Assembly (NCBI GenBank): GCA_937901485.1
Contig: CALGTT010000127.1
Span: forward strand, 1 to 17,600
Reading direction: 5' to 3'
DNA length: 17,600 nucleotides
Origin: an uncultured Ruminococcus sp.
Lineage (GTDB): Bacteria > Bacillota > Clostridia > Oscillospirales > Ruminococcaceae
Within the stretch, counting starts at the first letter, position 1. Each line of letters starts with the position of its first letter. Made by a program: the position numbers and the translations under genes. The notes below the pieces were generated by a model. It searched no databases. It was given only the letters and a program-made list of their open reading frames with translations, and was not told the origin of the DNA. Shown in pieces: positions 1 through 7,528 of this stretch.

Positions 1-210
1 GTCCGCGAGGGGATCGGCGAACTTGCCGAATGTGGTAATCAAGTTGTGCTTTCGCGCAATGTGCCCATCAAGCGCGTCCGTAATGCTTGCAAGGATGAAT
101 ACCGCGAGCGCGAGCGTGTAGCGGTACGGGATCGCGGGCAGATACATAAAGACCAGATACACCGGCACAAGCAGAATGCGCAGAAGCGTCAGTTTGTTTG
201 GCAGATTCAT
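1..210 (-). CDS. pgsA: CDP-diacylglycerol--glycerol-3-phosphate 3-phosphatidyltransferase, N-terminal part (window edge)
   Basis: This is the first 70 residues of phosphatidylglycerophosphate synthase, which makes the first dedicated intermediate of phosphatidylglycerol at the cytoplasmic membrane. The start ATG is at 210-208, and the protein begins MNLPNKLTLLRILLVPVYLV, a typical opening with the first membrane helix. Residues 45-70 contain the full CDP-alcohol phosphatidyltransferase signature: D-x2-D-G-x2-A-R-x8-G-x3-D-x3-D (DALDG, then AR, then G, then two aspartates). The rest of the gene lies beyond position 1. The ATG overlaps the rimO stop codon in an ATGA arrangement, so translation is probably coupled to rimO. 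The family assignment is very secure. The exact substrate is inferred from the family and from the common rimO-pgsA gene order in Firmicutes. Confidence 0.93.
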   Translation of the reverse strand, partial: MNLPNKLTLLRILLVPVYLVFMYLPAIPYRYTLALAVFILASITDALDGHIARKHNLITTFGKFADPLAD

Positions 211-1535
211 TCGCACACCTCCCCAAGCAGGTCATAATCGAGTACATCCGTAATGCGGATCTTTACAAAATCACCGATGTTCAGCGGCTGTTCGGAGGAG
301 AAGAAGACCTTGCCGTCAATGTCCGGCGCGTCCTGCGCGGTTCTGCCGAAATAGCATTCTGCCCATTTGTCAAAGCCCTCCACCACCGCAGTTTTCACGG
401 TATCAAGCTGTTTTTCGTTGTATTGCAGGCTGATCTGTGCCTGCTGTTCCATGATGATATCCGCACGGTGCGCACGGACATCCTCGTCCACCTGATCGGG
501 GAATTCCGCCGCCTTTGTGCCGTCCTCCTGCGAGTAGGCAAAGCAGCCGAGGCGGTCGAACTGCATTTCCCGCACAAATTCCGCAAGCTCATTGAACTGT
601 TCCTCGCTCTCGCCGGGGAATCCGGTGATGAGCGTGGTGCGGATGACGAGATCGGGCATTTTTGCACGCATTTTCGCAATCACATCCACGATCTGCTGCT
701 TTGTGCTTCGGCGGTTCATGCGTTTGAGAATGTCATCATTGCAGTGCTGGATGGGCATGTCGATGTATTTCACGATCTTTTCCTCACGCGCCATTACATC
801 AATCAGCTCGTCGGAGATGCGCTCCGGATAGCAGTACAGCACGCGGATCCAGCGCAGACCGTTGATTTTGCACAGCTCCGTCAGAAGCTGCGGCAGGCGA
901 TTTTCGCCGTAGAGATCCTCACCGTAGCGCGTGGTATCCTGCGCGATGACATTCAGCTCCGTCACGCCGGCATCCGCAAGCCACTTTGCCTCGGCAAGAA
1001 GCTCCTCCATCGGCGCACTGCGGAAGCCTCCGCGGATCATGGGGATCGCGCAGTAGGTACAGCAATTGCTGCAGCCCTCGGAAATTTTCAGATAGGAGAA
1101 AAAGGGCAGCGTGGAGATGATGCGTCCGCCGGAAAGCTCCGCGTCACGCTTCGGAGCAAACTGCACCACGCGCTCGTTTTTCAGCACGCGGTCGAGGATA
1201 TCCACGATGTCCTTGTTGTCGCCGATGCCGATCACAGCATCCGCTTCGGGGAATTCCTCGGCGCATTCCTGCTGGTAACGCTGTGTCAGGCAGCCCGTGA
1301 GAATGAGCTTTTTCACCGTGCCCTCGGCTTTGAGCTTCGCGATCTCCAGCACGGTTTCGATCGTTTCTTCCTTCGCCGACTGGATGAAGCCGCAGGTATT
1401 GACCACGGCAACGTCCGCCAGCCCGAATTCCGTCACCAGCTCATAGCCGTGTGCACGGAGCTTGTGGAGCATACGCTCCGAATCTACCAGATTTTTACTG
1501 CATCCCAATGATACCATTCCGACTTTGATGGACAT
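207..1535 (-). CDS. rimO: Ribosomal protein uS12 methylthiotransferase RimO
   Basis: A radical-SAM methylthiotransferase of 442 residues that adds a methylthio group to a conserved aspartate of ribosomal protein S12. The N-terminal UPF0004 domain carries the three cluster-binding cysteines C12 (SLGCSKN), C48 (NTCGF) and C82 (TGCLTQ). The radical-SAM motif CxxxCxxC is at C155, C159 and C162 in the segment SEGCSNCCTYCAIPMIRG. A TRAM-like RNA/protein-binding domain ends the protein at about residues 375-442. SLGCSKNLVDSE and the residues after the SAM motif (GGFRSAP) favour RimO over the tRNA enzymes MiaB and MtaB. The ATG start has a strong Shine-Dalgarno, GGAGGAGGAA, formed by the last codons of recX. 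The gene overlaps pgsA by 4 bases. Confidence 0.95.
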   Translation of the reverse strand: MSIKVGMVSLGCSKNLVDSERMLHKLRAHGYELVTEFGLADVAVVNTCGFIQSAKEETIETVLEIAKLKAEGTVKKLILTGCLTQRYQQECAEEFPEADAVIGIGDNKDIVDILDRVLKNERVVQFAPKRDAELSGGRIISTLPFFSYLKISEGCSNCCTYCAIPMIRGGFRSAPMEELLAEAKWLADAGVTELNVIAQDTTRYGEDLYGENRLPQLLTELCKINGLRWIRVLYCYPERISDELIDVMAREEKIVKYIDMPIQHCNDDILKRMNRRSTKQQIVDVIAKMRAKMPDLVIRTTLITGFPGESEEQFNELAEFVREMQFDRLGCFAYSQEDGTKAAEFPDQVDEDVRAHRADIIMEQQAQISLQYNEKQLDTVKTAVVEGFDKWAECYFGRTAQDAPDIDGKVFFSSEQPLNIGDFVKIRITDVLDYDLLGEVCE

Positions 1536-1538
1536 GGT

Positions 1539-2162
1539 TTATTCCTCCTCCAGTTCCGCAAAATATTCCTCGATCGCATCCTTGACTGCGCGGTAATTGT
1601 AGCCCAGCCGTGCCATGCCGGCAACGACCTTTTCACGCGCTTTCCAGTCCTTCGGATCGGTCAGGTATCTGCTGTATTTCTTTTCAAGCACCGCCGGAAT
1701 ATTCTCCTCGGCAGTTTCCTCAAACGGCGCAAGGCACTCCTCGATCAGCTGCTTGTCCAGTCCCTTGTGCAGCATTTCCTGCCGTGCGCGGAAAATGCCG
1801 TACCGCTTGGTTTCCACCAGATATTCCGCAAGCCTTGCCGCATACCGGCGATCGTTGATGCTGCCGCACTGCACGAGCTGTTCCATGACAGCTCTGCATA
1901 GCTCCCGATCCTGATAGGTGAGCATGAGCTTCTGGTACATCATGCTGTAGGAATAGTCCCGCGCATCGAGCAGATAGCAGGCACGGCGATAGGCGCGGCG
2001 GAAACGGGATTTCGTGTGCAGCTCCTCCATCGTGTCCGCGTCAAACTCCATGCCCTCGGTCAGATGATACCGCCGCAGCAGTTCCCCATCCAACTCAAAG
2101 TCGCCGTCCGTGGTATGGACGGCGTAGTAGGTTTTTTGTTTTTTGATTTCGATGATCTTCAT
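1539..2162 (-). CDS. recX: RecX family regulatory protein
   Basis: A 207-residue protein of the RecX family, small helical proteins that bind RecA filaments and modulate recombinase activity. Helical repeats typical of the family are visible: the segment around residues 58-90 (ACYLLDARDYSYSMMYQKL), then the VMEQLVQCGSINDRRYA block, then the segment with YGIFRARQEMLHKGLD. The N-terminal 55 residues form a short beta-rich extension (YYAVHTTDGDFELDG) seen in Firmicute RecX proteins. The start ATG at 2162 is preceded by GGAG about 10 bases upstream, a fair site. It is the first gene of a recX-rimO-pgsA run. Unusually, a toxin-antitoxin pair lies between it and recA. Confidence 0.88.
   Translation of the reverse strand: MKIIEIKKQKTYYAVHTTDGDFELDGELLRRYHLTEGMEFDADTMEELHTKSRFRRAYRRACYLLDARDYSYSMMYQKLMLTYQDRELCRAVMEQLVQCGSINDRRYAARLAEYLVETKRYGIFRARQEMLHKGLDKQLIEECLAPFEETAEENIPAVLEKKYSRYLTDPKDWKAREKVVAGMARLGYNYRAVKDAIEEYFAELEEE
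1542..1551 (-). promoter_or_regulatory. Ribosome binding site of rimO embedded in the recX 3' end
   Basis: The minus strand reads GGAGGAGGAA six bases before the rimO ATG. The same bases encode the three C-terminal glutamates of RecX just before its TAA stop. This fixes the rimO start at 1535 and indicates tight cotranscription and probable translational coupling. Confidence 0.85.
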
Positions 2163-2189
2163 AACGATGTATTCTCCGGTTCAAGGGAA

Positions 2190-2213
2190 AGTTCGGGGAA
2201 TGCTCCCCGAACT
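2190..2213 (-). terminator. Perfect 10-bp hairpin between PIN toxin and recX
   Basis: A 10-base-pair perfect stem (AGTTCGGGGA / TCCCCGAACT) with a 4-base loop begins 8 bases beyond the toxin stop codon. On the minus strand it is followed by TTCCCTTGAACC, so there is no proper U-tract. It may be a weak or partial terminator, a processing site, or an RNA stabiliser between the toxin gene and recX. The stem is certain; its function is an inference. Confidence 0.5.
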
Positions 2214-2221
2214 CCGTTGAT

Positions 2222-2614
2222 TCAGGATTCCGGTGCTGATTCTTCGAGCTGACCAAGCAGACGGTTCAGTTTCTTGTCAAATGTACAGATTTCATAACCA
2301 TGCTCCATGCGATATCCACAAAGCAGACAATCTACAAAATCCAGCTTATGTTCTGCATAAAACTGCAATCCCCGCATCAGGGCACGCCGCTCCGGTGATG
2401 TCACATTCTCGATCTGTAAAAAACTGCAAAGTGCATTCTGTATTTCCCTGCGCTCGATCTTGTAGACCTTTTCAAGGACATATACAGATTCTGCAATGAC
2501 CTCAGTTGTTACCATGACTCTGCCGGTACTAAGAATTTCACAGACAGTATCTGCCATTTCTTCATTATCACGCAAAAGAAAACGAAGAATCATATTTGCG
2601 TCAAGAATTTTCAT
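2222..2614 (-). CDS. PIN-domain ribonuclease, probable type II toxin (VapC-like)
   Basis: A 130-residue single PIN domain. PIN toxins are Mg-dependent endoribonucleases, usually silenced by a small partner protein. The expected acidic active-site residues are present: D5 in the opening MKILDANMILRFLLRDN, E38/E42 in TTEVIAESVYVLEKVY, D92/D95 in LDFVDCLLCGYR, and D113 in ICTFDKKLNRL. The opening and the length match stand-alone PIN toxins. The start ATG lies inside the last codons of the upstream small gene (14-base overlap), with a weak GGAG site. GC is lower than in the flanking genes (22 of 60 bases in 2281-2340), suggesting acquisition. The RNA target cannot be predicted. A non-toxin PIN nuclease is the alternative, made less likely by the overlapping small partner. 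Confidence 0.8.
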   Translation of the reverse strand: MKILDANMILRFLLRDNEEMADTVCEILSTGRVMVTTEVIAESVYVLEKVYKIERREIQNALCSFLQIENVTSPERRALMRGLQFYAEHKLDFVDCLLCGYRMEHGYEICTFDKKLNRLLGQLEESAPES

Positions 2615-2813
2615 ACTGCTCCGTTACCGTCCTTTCCCATGTCCCCTCCTCCTGCTCGATCAAAGAAGGATCTGCATACTTGGAAAGCATTCCGCTTACT
2701 TCAGAGGGGCGTGTCGTTCTGCGTTGACAGCCGCCAAGAATGACCAGCAACGCCTGTAATTCTTCTTCCGGCATTTCATTGATGATGTTCAAAAGCATTT
2801 CTTTTGTACTCAT
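2601..2813 (-). CDS. Small protein, probable antitoxin partner of the PIN toxin
   Basis: A 70-residue protein starting MSTKEMLLNIINEMPEEELQ. The N-terminal segment of about 30 residues (helix, MPEEEL turn, hydrophobic helix LQALLVIL) resembles small antitoxins found upstream of PIN toxins in Firmicutes. The charged C-terminus (SLIEQEEGTWERTVTEQYENS) could be the toxin-binding tail. I chose the ATG at 2813 because GAGGAGGG lies about 7 bases upstream. An in-frame TTG at 2828 would add five residues but overlaps that ribosome binding site, so I rejected it. The 3' end overlaps the toxin start by 14 bases, the classic antitoxin-first, overlapping order. No clear DNA-binding fold is recognisable by eye, so autoregulation is an expectation, not an observation. 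Confidence 0.68.
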   Translation of the reverse strand: MSTKEMLLNIINEMPEEELQALLVILGGCQRRTTRPSEVSGMLSKYADPSLIEQEEGTWERTVTEQYENS

Positions 2814-2946
2814 AAAAACCCTCCTCAATCAGCCATACACGGCTTTGTACCACATTTTTCGCGGCTGCAAAACCTTGCCCGCGAAACAGCGACTTCCCCT
2901 CACAAGTTCGCCCCCAAACGCGCTCAACAGCGCGGTTGCCGCGCCG
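2814..2946 (-). other. recA-to-antitoxin intergenic region with two hairpins
   Basis: A gap of 133 bases after the recA stop. Hairpin A at 2919-2934 has a 6-base-pair GC stem (CGCGCT/AGCGCG) with a 4-base loop and lies 13 bases after the recA stop; it is followed by TTTGGGGG, so it is at best a weak terminator. Hairpin B at 2857-2886 has an 8-base-pair outer stem (TTTCGCGG/CCGCGAAA) and an inner GCAA/TTGC stem. Just downstream, TGGTACAAA could serve as an extended -10 element for the toxin-antitoxin genes, but no good -35 is visible. The antitoxin ribosome binding site GAGGAGGG ends the region. Confidence 0.4.
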
Positions 2947-4152
2947 CTATTCGGTGGGATCGAATTCCTCGAAGTCGTCGTCCGCCGCAATGTCCTCGCT
3001 TGCCGCAGACATTGCCGGTGCAGGAGCAGGTGCGGTCGCTTCAAGTGCTTCCTTTGCATCCTCCGCACCCTGTTCCTCGTCCGTTTCTGCCGCTGTCAGG
3101 TCAAGCTGGTCGATGTGTTCGAGGATCTTTGCCTCCACTTCGTTGCGGAATTCCTCGTTCTCCATGAGCTGCTGCTTCACGTTGTCACGGCCCTGACCGA
3201 GCTTCTGCCCGTTGTAGCTGAACCATGAACCGCTCTTTTTGATAATATCCAGCTCAATGGCAAGATCCAGCACCTCGCCGTCACGGGAAATACCCTTGCC
3301 GTAGATGTTGTCAAACTCGCACTCGCGGAACGGCGGCGCGACCTTGTTCTTGACTACCTTGACCTTCATGCGGTTGCCGATGGGCATTCCGTTGTCCTTG
3401 ATGACCTCGCCCTTGCGCACATCCATGCGCACGGAAGCGTAGAACTTCAATGCGCGTCCGCCCGGTGTCGTTTCAGGGTTGCCGTACATCACACCGATCT
3501 TTTCACGGATCTGGTTGATGAAGATCGCCACACAGCCCGTCTTTGATACTACGGAGGTGAGCTTTCTCATCGCCTGCGACATCAGTCTTGCAAGCTGTCC
3601 AACATGATTATCGCCCATTTCTCCGTCAATTTCTGCCTTTGTCGTCATCGCTGCTACGGAGTCCACGACCAGAACGTCGATCGCGCCGGAACGGATCAGT
3701 GCCTCCGCGATCTCCAGTGCCTGCTCACCGCTGTCAGGCTGTGCCACCAGCAGATTGTCAATGTTGACTCCCAGTGCCTTTGCATATTTCGGATCAAGCG
3801 CGTGCTCTACGTCAATGAACGCCGCTTCACCGCCGCGCTTCTGTGCCTCTGCAATGATGTGCAGTGCCACGGTCGTCTTACCGGAGCTTTCCGGACCGTA
3901 CAGCTCCACGATTCTGCCGCGCGGTACACCGCCCACGCCCAGCGCAAGGTCAAGCGTCATCGAGCCGGTCGGGATCGCCTCAATGTCGATCTTCTGCTGC
4001 TGTCCCAGACGCATGATCGCACCCGCACCGTAGGTCTTTTCGATCATCGACATGGCATGTCCCAGTGCCTTCTTCTTCTCCTCCGAGGTCGCCGGTGCCT
4101 GATATACCGCGGATTTCTTCTTCTTTACATCTGCCTTTGCCTTTGCTGCCAT
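2947..4152 (-). CDS. recA: Recombinase RecA
   Basis: A 401-residue RecA: the ATP-dependent strand-exchange protein of homologous recombination and the co-protease that triggers LexA cleavage. Walker A is GPESSGKT at residues 86-93, and Walker B is LVVDS at 161-165. The L2/DNA-binding region (GCVAIFINQIREKIGVMYGNPETTPGG) follows at about 207-230. There is a lysine-rich N-terminal extension of about 20 residues, and a long acidic, alanine-rich C-terminal tail (about 345-401, ending DDDFEEFDPTE) that is longer than in Bacillus. The ATG at 4152 has GGAGG about 8 bases upstream. It probably has its own promoter in the 85-base gap after prmC. No LexA box is visible there. Confidence 0.98.
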   Translation of the reverse strand: MAAKAKADVKKKKSAVYQAPATSEEKKKALGHAMSMIEKTYGAGAIMRLGQQQKIDIEAIPTGSMTLDLALGVGGVPRGRIVELYGPESSGKTTVALHIIAEAQKRGGEAAFIDVEHALDPKYAKALGVNIDNLLVAQPDSGEQALEIAEALIRSGAIDVLVVDSVAAMTTKAEIDGEMGDNHVGQLARLMSQAMRKLTSVVSKTGCVAIFINQIREKIGVMYGNPETTPGGRALKFYASVRMDVRKGEVIKDNGMPIGNRMKVKVVKNKVAPPFRECEFDNIYGKGISRDGEVLDLAIELDIIKKSGSWFSYNGQKLGQGRDNVKQQLMENEEFRNEVEAKILEHIDQLDLTAAETDEEQGAEDAKEALEATAPAPAPAMSAASEDIAADDDFEEFDPTE

Positions 4153-4218
4153 ATTTCCTTACCTCCGAATCTTTATGATTGCCAGCCAATGGGGATTCCG
4201 TTCTCCCCCTGTATCTGT

Positions 4219-4227
4219 ATCATACCA
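4219..4227 (-). promoter_or_regulatory. Candidate extended -10 promoter of recA
   Basis: The minus strand reads TGGTATGAT, an extended -10 element (TGn plus TATGAT), about 70 bases before the recA ATG. The upstream sequence is AT-rich (ATTTTTGAATAACTGA), but no well-spaced -35 is present, consistent with an extended -10 promoter. A 5-base-pair stem (GGGGA/TCCCC) lies in the resulting leader. No GAAC-N4-GTTC SOS box overlaps it. Confidence 0.45.
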
Positions 4228-4237
4228 TATCAGTTAT

Positions 4238-5098
4238 TCAAAAATGGTCATTCTGTAAAAAACCTTGCACCACGCGCGGATTTTTTGCAAGATCACAAAG
4301 GATGCGCACATCCGCAAAGCCATGTTCACGCAGGATCGCCGCGACCTGCTCCGCCTGACCGTCACCGACCTCATAGGCAAGCATTCCGCCCGCCTTCAGG
4401 CAGGACTTCCACAGCCTTGTGATCTCCCGATAGAAATGCAGTCCGTCCTCCGTCACGCCGTACAGTGCCATTTCCGGCTCGCGTCGCACCTCGGTCTGAA
4501 GCTCGCGCATCTCCTGCGCGGTCAGATAGGGCGGATTGCTCACAATGATATCCAGATCATGGAATTTCTGCGCAGTTTCAGGGGAAAGTACGTCCGCGTG
4601 AAAAATCTGCACACGGGACTTGTGATATGCCGCGTTCTTTTGCAGATAGCCGAGCGCGTCCGCGCTTTTTTCCACAGCATACACCTGCGCATGTGGAAGA
4701 TTGGCTTCCAGTGCAAGCGCAAGGCATCCGCTGCCGCTGCAAAGGTCGGCAATGCGCGGTGCGGTCAGCGTTTTTGCATGGGCAAGCACCATGTCCGCAA
4801 GTGCCTCCGTATCCGGTCGGGGGATCAGGACACCCTCCCCGACAAAGAGCCGCATCCCGTAGAATTCCCATTCCCCGAGGATGTACTGCAAAGGTTCGCC
4901 CGATTTGCGGCGTGCTGTCATTTCGCAGAGCCGCTGTTCCTGTGTCTGCGTCAGTGCAGGACTGTGCAGCAGCTGTTCCAACTGTATGCCGCCGACCTGC
5001 TCAAACATGCAGCGCACATCGAATGCCGCGTCCGGAATGCCGGCGGCTTCCAGCTCCTCGGTCAGGCTGCGGTACAGTGCACGGGGACTGCTTACCAC
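4238..5098 (-). CDS. prmC: Peptide chain release factor N5-glutamine methyltransferase PrmC
   Basis: A 286-residue class I SAM-dependent methyltransferase that methylates the glutamine of the GGQ motif in release factors RF1 and RF2. The N-terminal helical domain ends with the family segment RRKSGEPLQYILGEWEFYG (64-81), followed by IPRPDTE (92-98). The SAM-binding motif I is IADLCSGSGCLALAL (116-130), and the catalytic NPPY motif is at 188-191 (IIVSNPPYL). The start is GTG at 5098, with GGAGG 7 bases upstream. The start overlaps the end of the DUF1385 gene by 7 bases. DUF1385-prmC adjacency is common in Clostridia, often followed by prfA, which is absent here. Confidence 0.94.
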   Translation of the reverse strand: MVSSPRALYRSLTEELEAAGIPDAAFDVRCMFEQVGGIQLEQLLHSPALTQTQEQRLCEMTARRKSGEPLQYILGEWEFYGMRLFVGEGVLIPRPDTEALADMVLAHAKTLTAPRIADLCSGSGCLALALEANLPHAQVYAVEKSADALGYLQKNAAYHKSRVQIFHADVLSPETAQKFHDLDIIVSNPPYLTAQEMRELQTEVRREPEMALYGVTEDGLHFYREITRLWKSCLKAGGMLAYEVGDGQAEQVAAILREHGFADVRILCDLAKNPRVVQGFLQNDHF

Positions 5099-6063
5099 TG
5101 GTCATCCTCCGCACGTTCGGGGATGCAGGGCGTGATCGCTGCGATCGCGACCTCGATCTGCTTGTCATCCGGCTCTTTCGTGGTAATGCGCTGGAGCTGG
5201 AGTCCGGGATAGGAGAGGATCTTTGCCAGAACGCTGTCACTTCTGCCGGCAAACTGGATGGTTTCAAAGGATACGCCCATCGTCAGCGGCAGCAGGCACA
5301 TGCTGCAAAGAAATCTCTGCCACGGAATGGTGAACGGGATCAGGCACATGGCAAGAATGTTGATGAACAGCACAAGGAAAATAAAGCTTGTGCCGCAGCG
5401 CGGATGCAGGCGCACCTGCTTTCTGACATTTTCCACCGTCAGCGGCAGACCTGCTTCCAGACATGCGATCGTCTTGTGCTCCGCACCGTGGTATTCATAG
5501 GTGCGGCGGATGTCCTTCATCAGTCCCGTCAGAGCCATATATGCCACAAAGACCACGATCTTCACGATGCCCTCGGCGAAGGACTGGATGATGCGGTTCG
5601 TGGTCAGGGGCTTGATGAGTCCCACGATCCACTTGGGCAGGAAGAAAAAGAGTGCCACTGCCATCACGATACCGAGCACCATGCCGGCAACCATGATCCC
5701 GTTAAAGAGCTTCTCGCCGCATTTTTCCTCCAGCCATGCTTCAAATTTCGAGGGTGTTTCCTCCTCCTCGATCTCTTCCTCCGTCATCTGCTTTTCTGCC
5801 GATTTCATCATACAGCCGTAGCCGTCCTTCATGGAGACAATGAAGCTGTAGACACCGCGGACAAAGGGCGTTTTCTTGTACCACGGGCTTTTCTGGGGAA
5901 TGTCCCATGTTTCAAGGTCGATCGTACCGTCGGGAAGGCGGCACGCCATTGCACCCTTGAACTTGCCCTTCATCATAATGCCCTCGATCAATGCCTGTCC
6001 GCCGATCTTGCTGCGGCGGCACTGTGCGGGGCAATCCGCTGTATTCTGCTGTTTTTCGCTCAT
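5092..6063 (-). CDS. DUF1385 family membrane protein
   Basis: A 323-residue membrane protein of the DUF1385 family (the group containing Bacillus YqhQ); its biochemical function is not established. The family signature GGQALIEGIMMKG is at 21-33, and a second conserved block, YHGAEHKTI, is at 191-199, followed by HPRCGTSF at 220-227. Hydrophobic segments that look membrane-spanning are at about 121-145, 165-182, 226-246 and 250-268. An acidic linker (TEEEIEEEET) lies at about 94-103. The ATG at 6063 begins one base after the histidine kinase TAA stop and is followed by prmC with a 7-base overlap, so it is cotranscribed with both. Confidence 0.88.
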   Translation of the reverse strand: MSEKQQNTADCPAQCRRSKIGGQALIEGIMMKGKFKGAMACRLPDGTIDLETWDIPQKSPWYKKTPFVRGVYSFIVSMKDGYGCMMKSAEKQMTEEEIEEEETPSKFEAWLEEKCGEKLFNGIMVAGMVLGIVMAVALFFFLPKWIVGLIKPLTTNRIIQSFAEGIVKIVVFVAYMALTGLMKDIRRTYEYHGAEHKTIACLEAGLPLTVENVRKQVRLHPRCGTSFIFLVLFINILAMCLIPFTIPWQRFLCSMCLLPLTMGVSFETIQFAGRSDSVLAKILSYPGLQLQRITTKEPDDKQIEVAIAAITPCIPERAEDDQW

Positions 6064-6064
6064 A

Positions 6065-7528
6065 TTATGCTTCCCTTTCCGTGCGCTGCTCCGGAGGCAG
6101 TGTGATGGTCACGGTCGTGCCCCTTGCCTCCCTGCTTTCGATTTTCAGTGTGCCGCCGTGGGCAGTGATGATCTCATCCGCCACCGCAAGCCCGATGCCG
6201 GAGCCGCGGCGGGTGTGGTTTGCTTTGTAGAATTTCGTTTTGATCTTGGGAAGATCGGATTCCTTGATGCCGCAGCCGTTGTCCTTGACCACAACATGGA
6301 TCATGCCGTCCTTTTCAAAGGTGCGGATATCCACCTTGCCGCCGGCATCGGAATATTTGATGGCATTGTCAATGATGTTGATGAACACCTGCCGGATGCG
6401 GTTCTTGTCGCCGTAGACAAACGGCAGCATCTCCGGCTCGTCGTAGGAGATGGCGATCCCCTCACGCGCCGCCCTGTCCTGATAGATGAGCACCGCGTCA
6501 CCAAGCTCCGCGAGGATATCCATTGTGCTCTGCTGGAGCGTGAAGTGACCGTTCTGCATACGCGAGAAGTCCAGAAGCTCCTCCACCATGCCCGAAAGAC
6601 GTTCCGTTTCGTTGATGATGACACTCATGCCCTTGCGGATGGTGTCGGGATCTTTCTCCATATAAATGGTTTCTGCCCAGCCCTTGATCGCCGTCAGCGG
6701 TGTGCGCAGCTCATGGGACACGGAGGAAATGAACTCGTTTTTCATCGCTTCCGCATTGGAAAGCTCGTCCGCCATGTGATTGATGGCAGTGACAAGATCA
6801 CCGATCTCGTCATTGCTGTCATAGCGGATGCGGAACTTGAAGTCGCCCTTTGCGAATTTTCCTGCGGTATTGCTCAGCTGTGTGATCGGGCGCACGATCG
6901 TGCCCATGAAGTAGATGCCCGTGATGACAAGCATCAGCAGGATCGCAATGCAGACACCGGTCGCCGCGAGGGTAACTGCGGAAACGGAATCATCCACTGC
7001 CGTCAGGGATACGACCACGCGCACGGCACTGTATTCATTGCTGAACTCGGAGATATTGGCACTGAGAGCCATGATTTTTTCGCCGTTTTCTGCCGTTCCT
7101 ACCCAATAGCCGTCGCCGCCGTCCATCACATTGTCATAGTCCGGCATTGCCATGTCCGCCGCCGGCGAGAAGCCGGAGGAGGTCAGCACTACGCGCCCCT
7201 TGGCATTGACTGCCATCAGCTCCATCTTTTCCTTTGCCGAAAAGCTTTCCAGCGTGCTGCGCATTTCGGAGGAAAGATTGGTGTCGGAATCCTGCGCATA
7301 ACGGCTGAGGATGTTCACGACACTCGTCAGCTCTGAGGTCAGTGACTGGCGTGCGCTGGAATAGTAGAACGTCTGGACCGCATACACAAATGCAAGCTCC
7401 ACCACGATGATAATAAGGATGACCACACCGAGGTTGTTGGTGATCCAGCGTTTGGTGACGGAGGTCCTGCGCTGTGCCTTGTCGGGCTTGCCGTCCGGTT
7501 TATGCCTTATCATTCCACTTGTAGCCAT
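6065..7528 (-). CDS. Two-component sensor histidine kinase (HAMP/HisKA/HATPase)
   Basis: A 487-residue membrane-bound sensor kinase paired with the response regulator immediately upstream. Order: transmembrane helix 1 at about 33-52, an extracytoplasmic sensing domain at about 55-180 (Cache/PAS-like in size), transmembrane helix 2 at about 186-211, HAMP at about 212-264, HisKA with phospho-accepting H272 (SSVSHELRTPLTAIKGW), and an HATPase domain with N box NIIDNAIKYSD (384-394), DNGCGI (416-421) and RGSGIGLAVADEI (441-453). All key residues are intact, so it should be active. The ATG at 7528 overlaps the regulator by 29 bases; an internal ATG at 7513 is a possible alternative start. The layout is that of the PhoR/WalK/ResE group, but the ligand cannot be read from the sequence. 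Confidence 0.93.
   Translation of the reverse strand: MATSGMIRHKPDGKPDKAQRRTSVTKRWITNNLGVVILIIIVVELAFVYAVQTFYYSSARQSLTSELTSVVNILSRYAQDSDTNLSSEMRSTLESFSAKEKMELMAVNAKGRVVLTSSGFSPAADMAMPDYDNVMDGGDGYWVGTAENGEKIMALSANISEFSNEYSAVRVVVSLTAVDDSVSAVTLAATGVCIAILLMLVITGIYFMGTIVRPITQLSNTAGKFAKGDFKFRIRYDSNDEIGDLVTAINHMADELSNAEAMKNEFISSVSHELRTPLTAIKGWAETIYMEKDPDTIRKGMSVIINETERLSGMVEELLDFSRMQNGHFTLQQSTMDILAELGDAVLIYQDRAAREGIAISYDEPEMLPFVYGDKNRIRQVFINIIDNAIKYSDAGGKVDIRTFEKDGMIHVVVKDNGCGIKESDLPKIKTKFYKANHTRRGSGIGLAVADEIITAHGGTLKIESREARGTTVTITLPPEQRTEREA

Noticed and set aside
198..1511. Long plus-strand open frame of about 437 codons opposite rimO
   Set aside because: It is antisense to a gene with all RimO motifs and has no recognisable domain; long antisense frames are common opposite GC-rich coding sequence.
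2919..2934. Strong terminator after recA
   Set aside because: The stem is only 6 base pairs and is followed by TTTGGGGG rather than a U-tract; kept only as a weak hairpin in the intergenic entry.
4627..7336. Two long overlapping plus-strand open frames (4627-6105 and 5876-7336)
   Set aside because: They lie opposite prmC, DUF1385 and the histidine kinase, are rich in His/Cys/Arg as expected of complement translations, and show no family motif.
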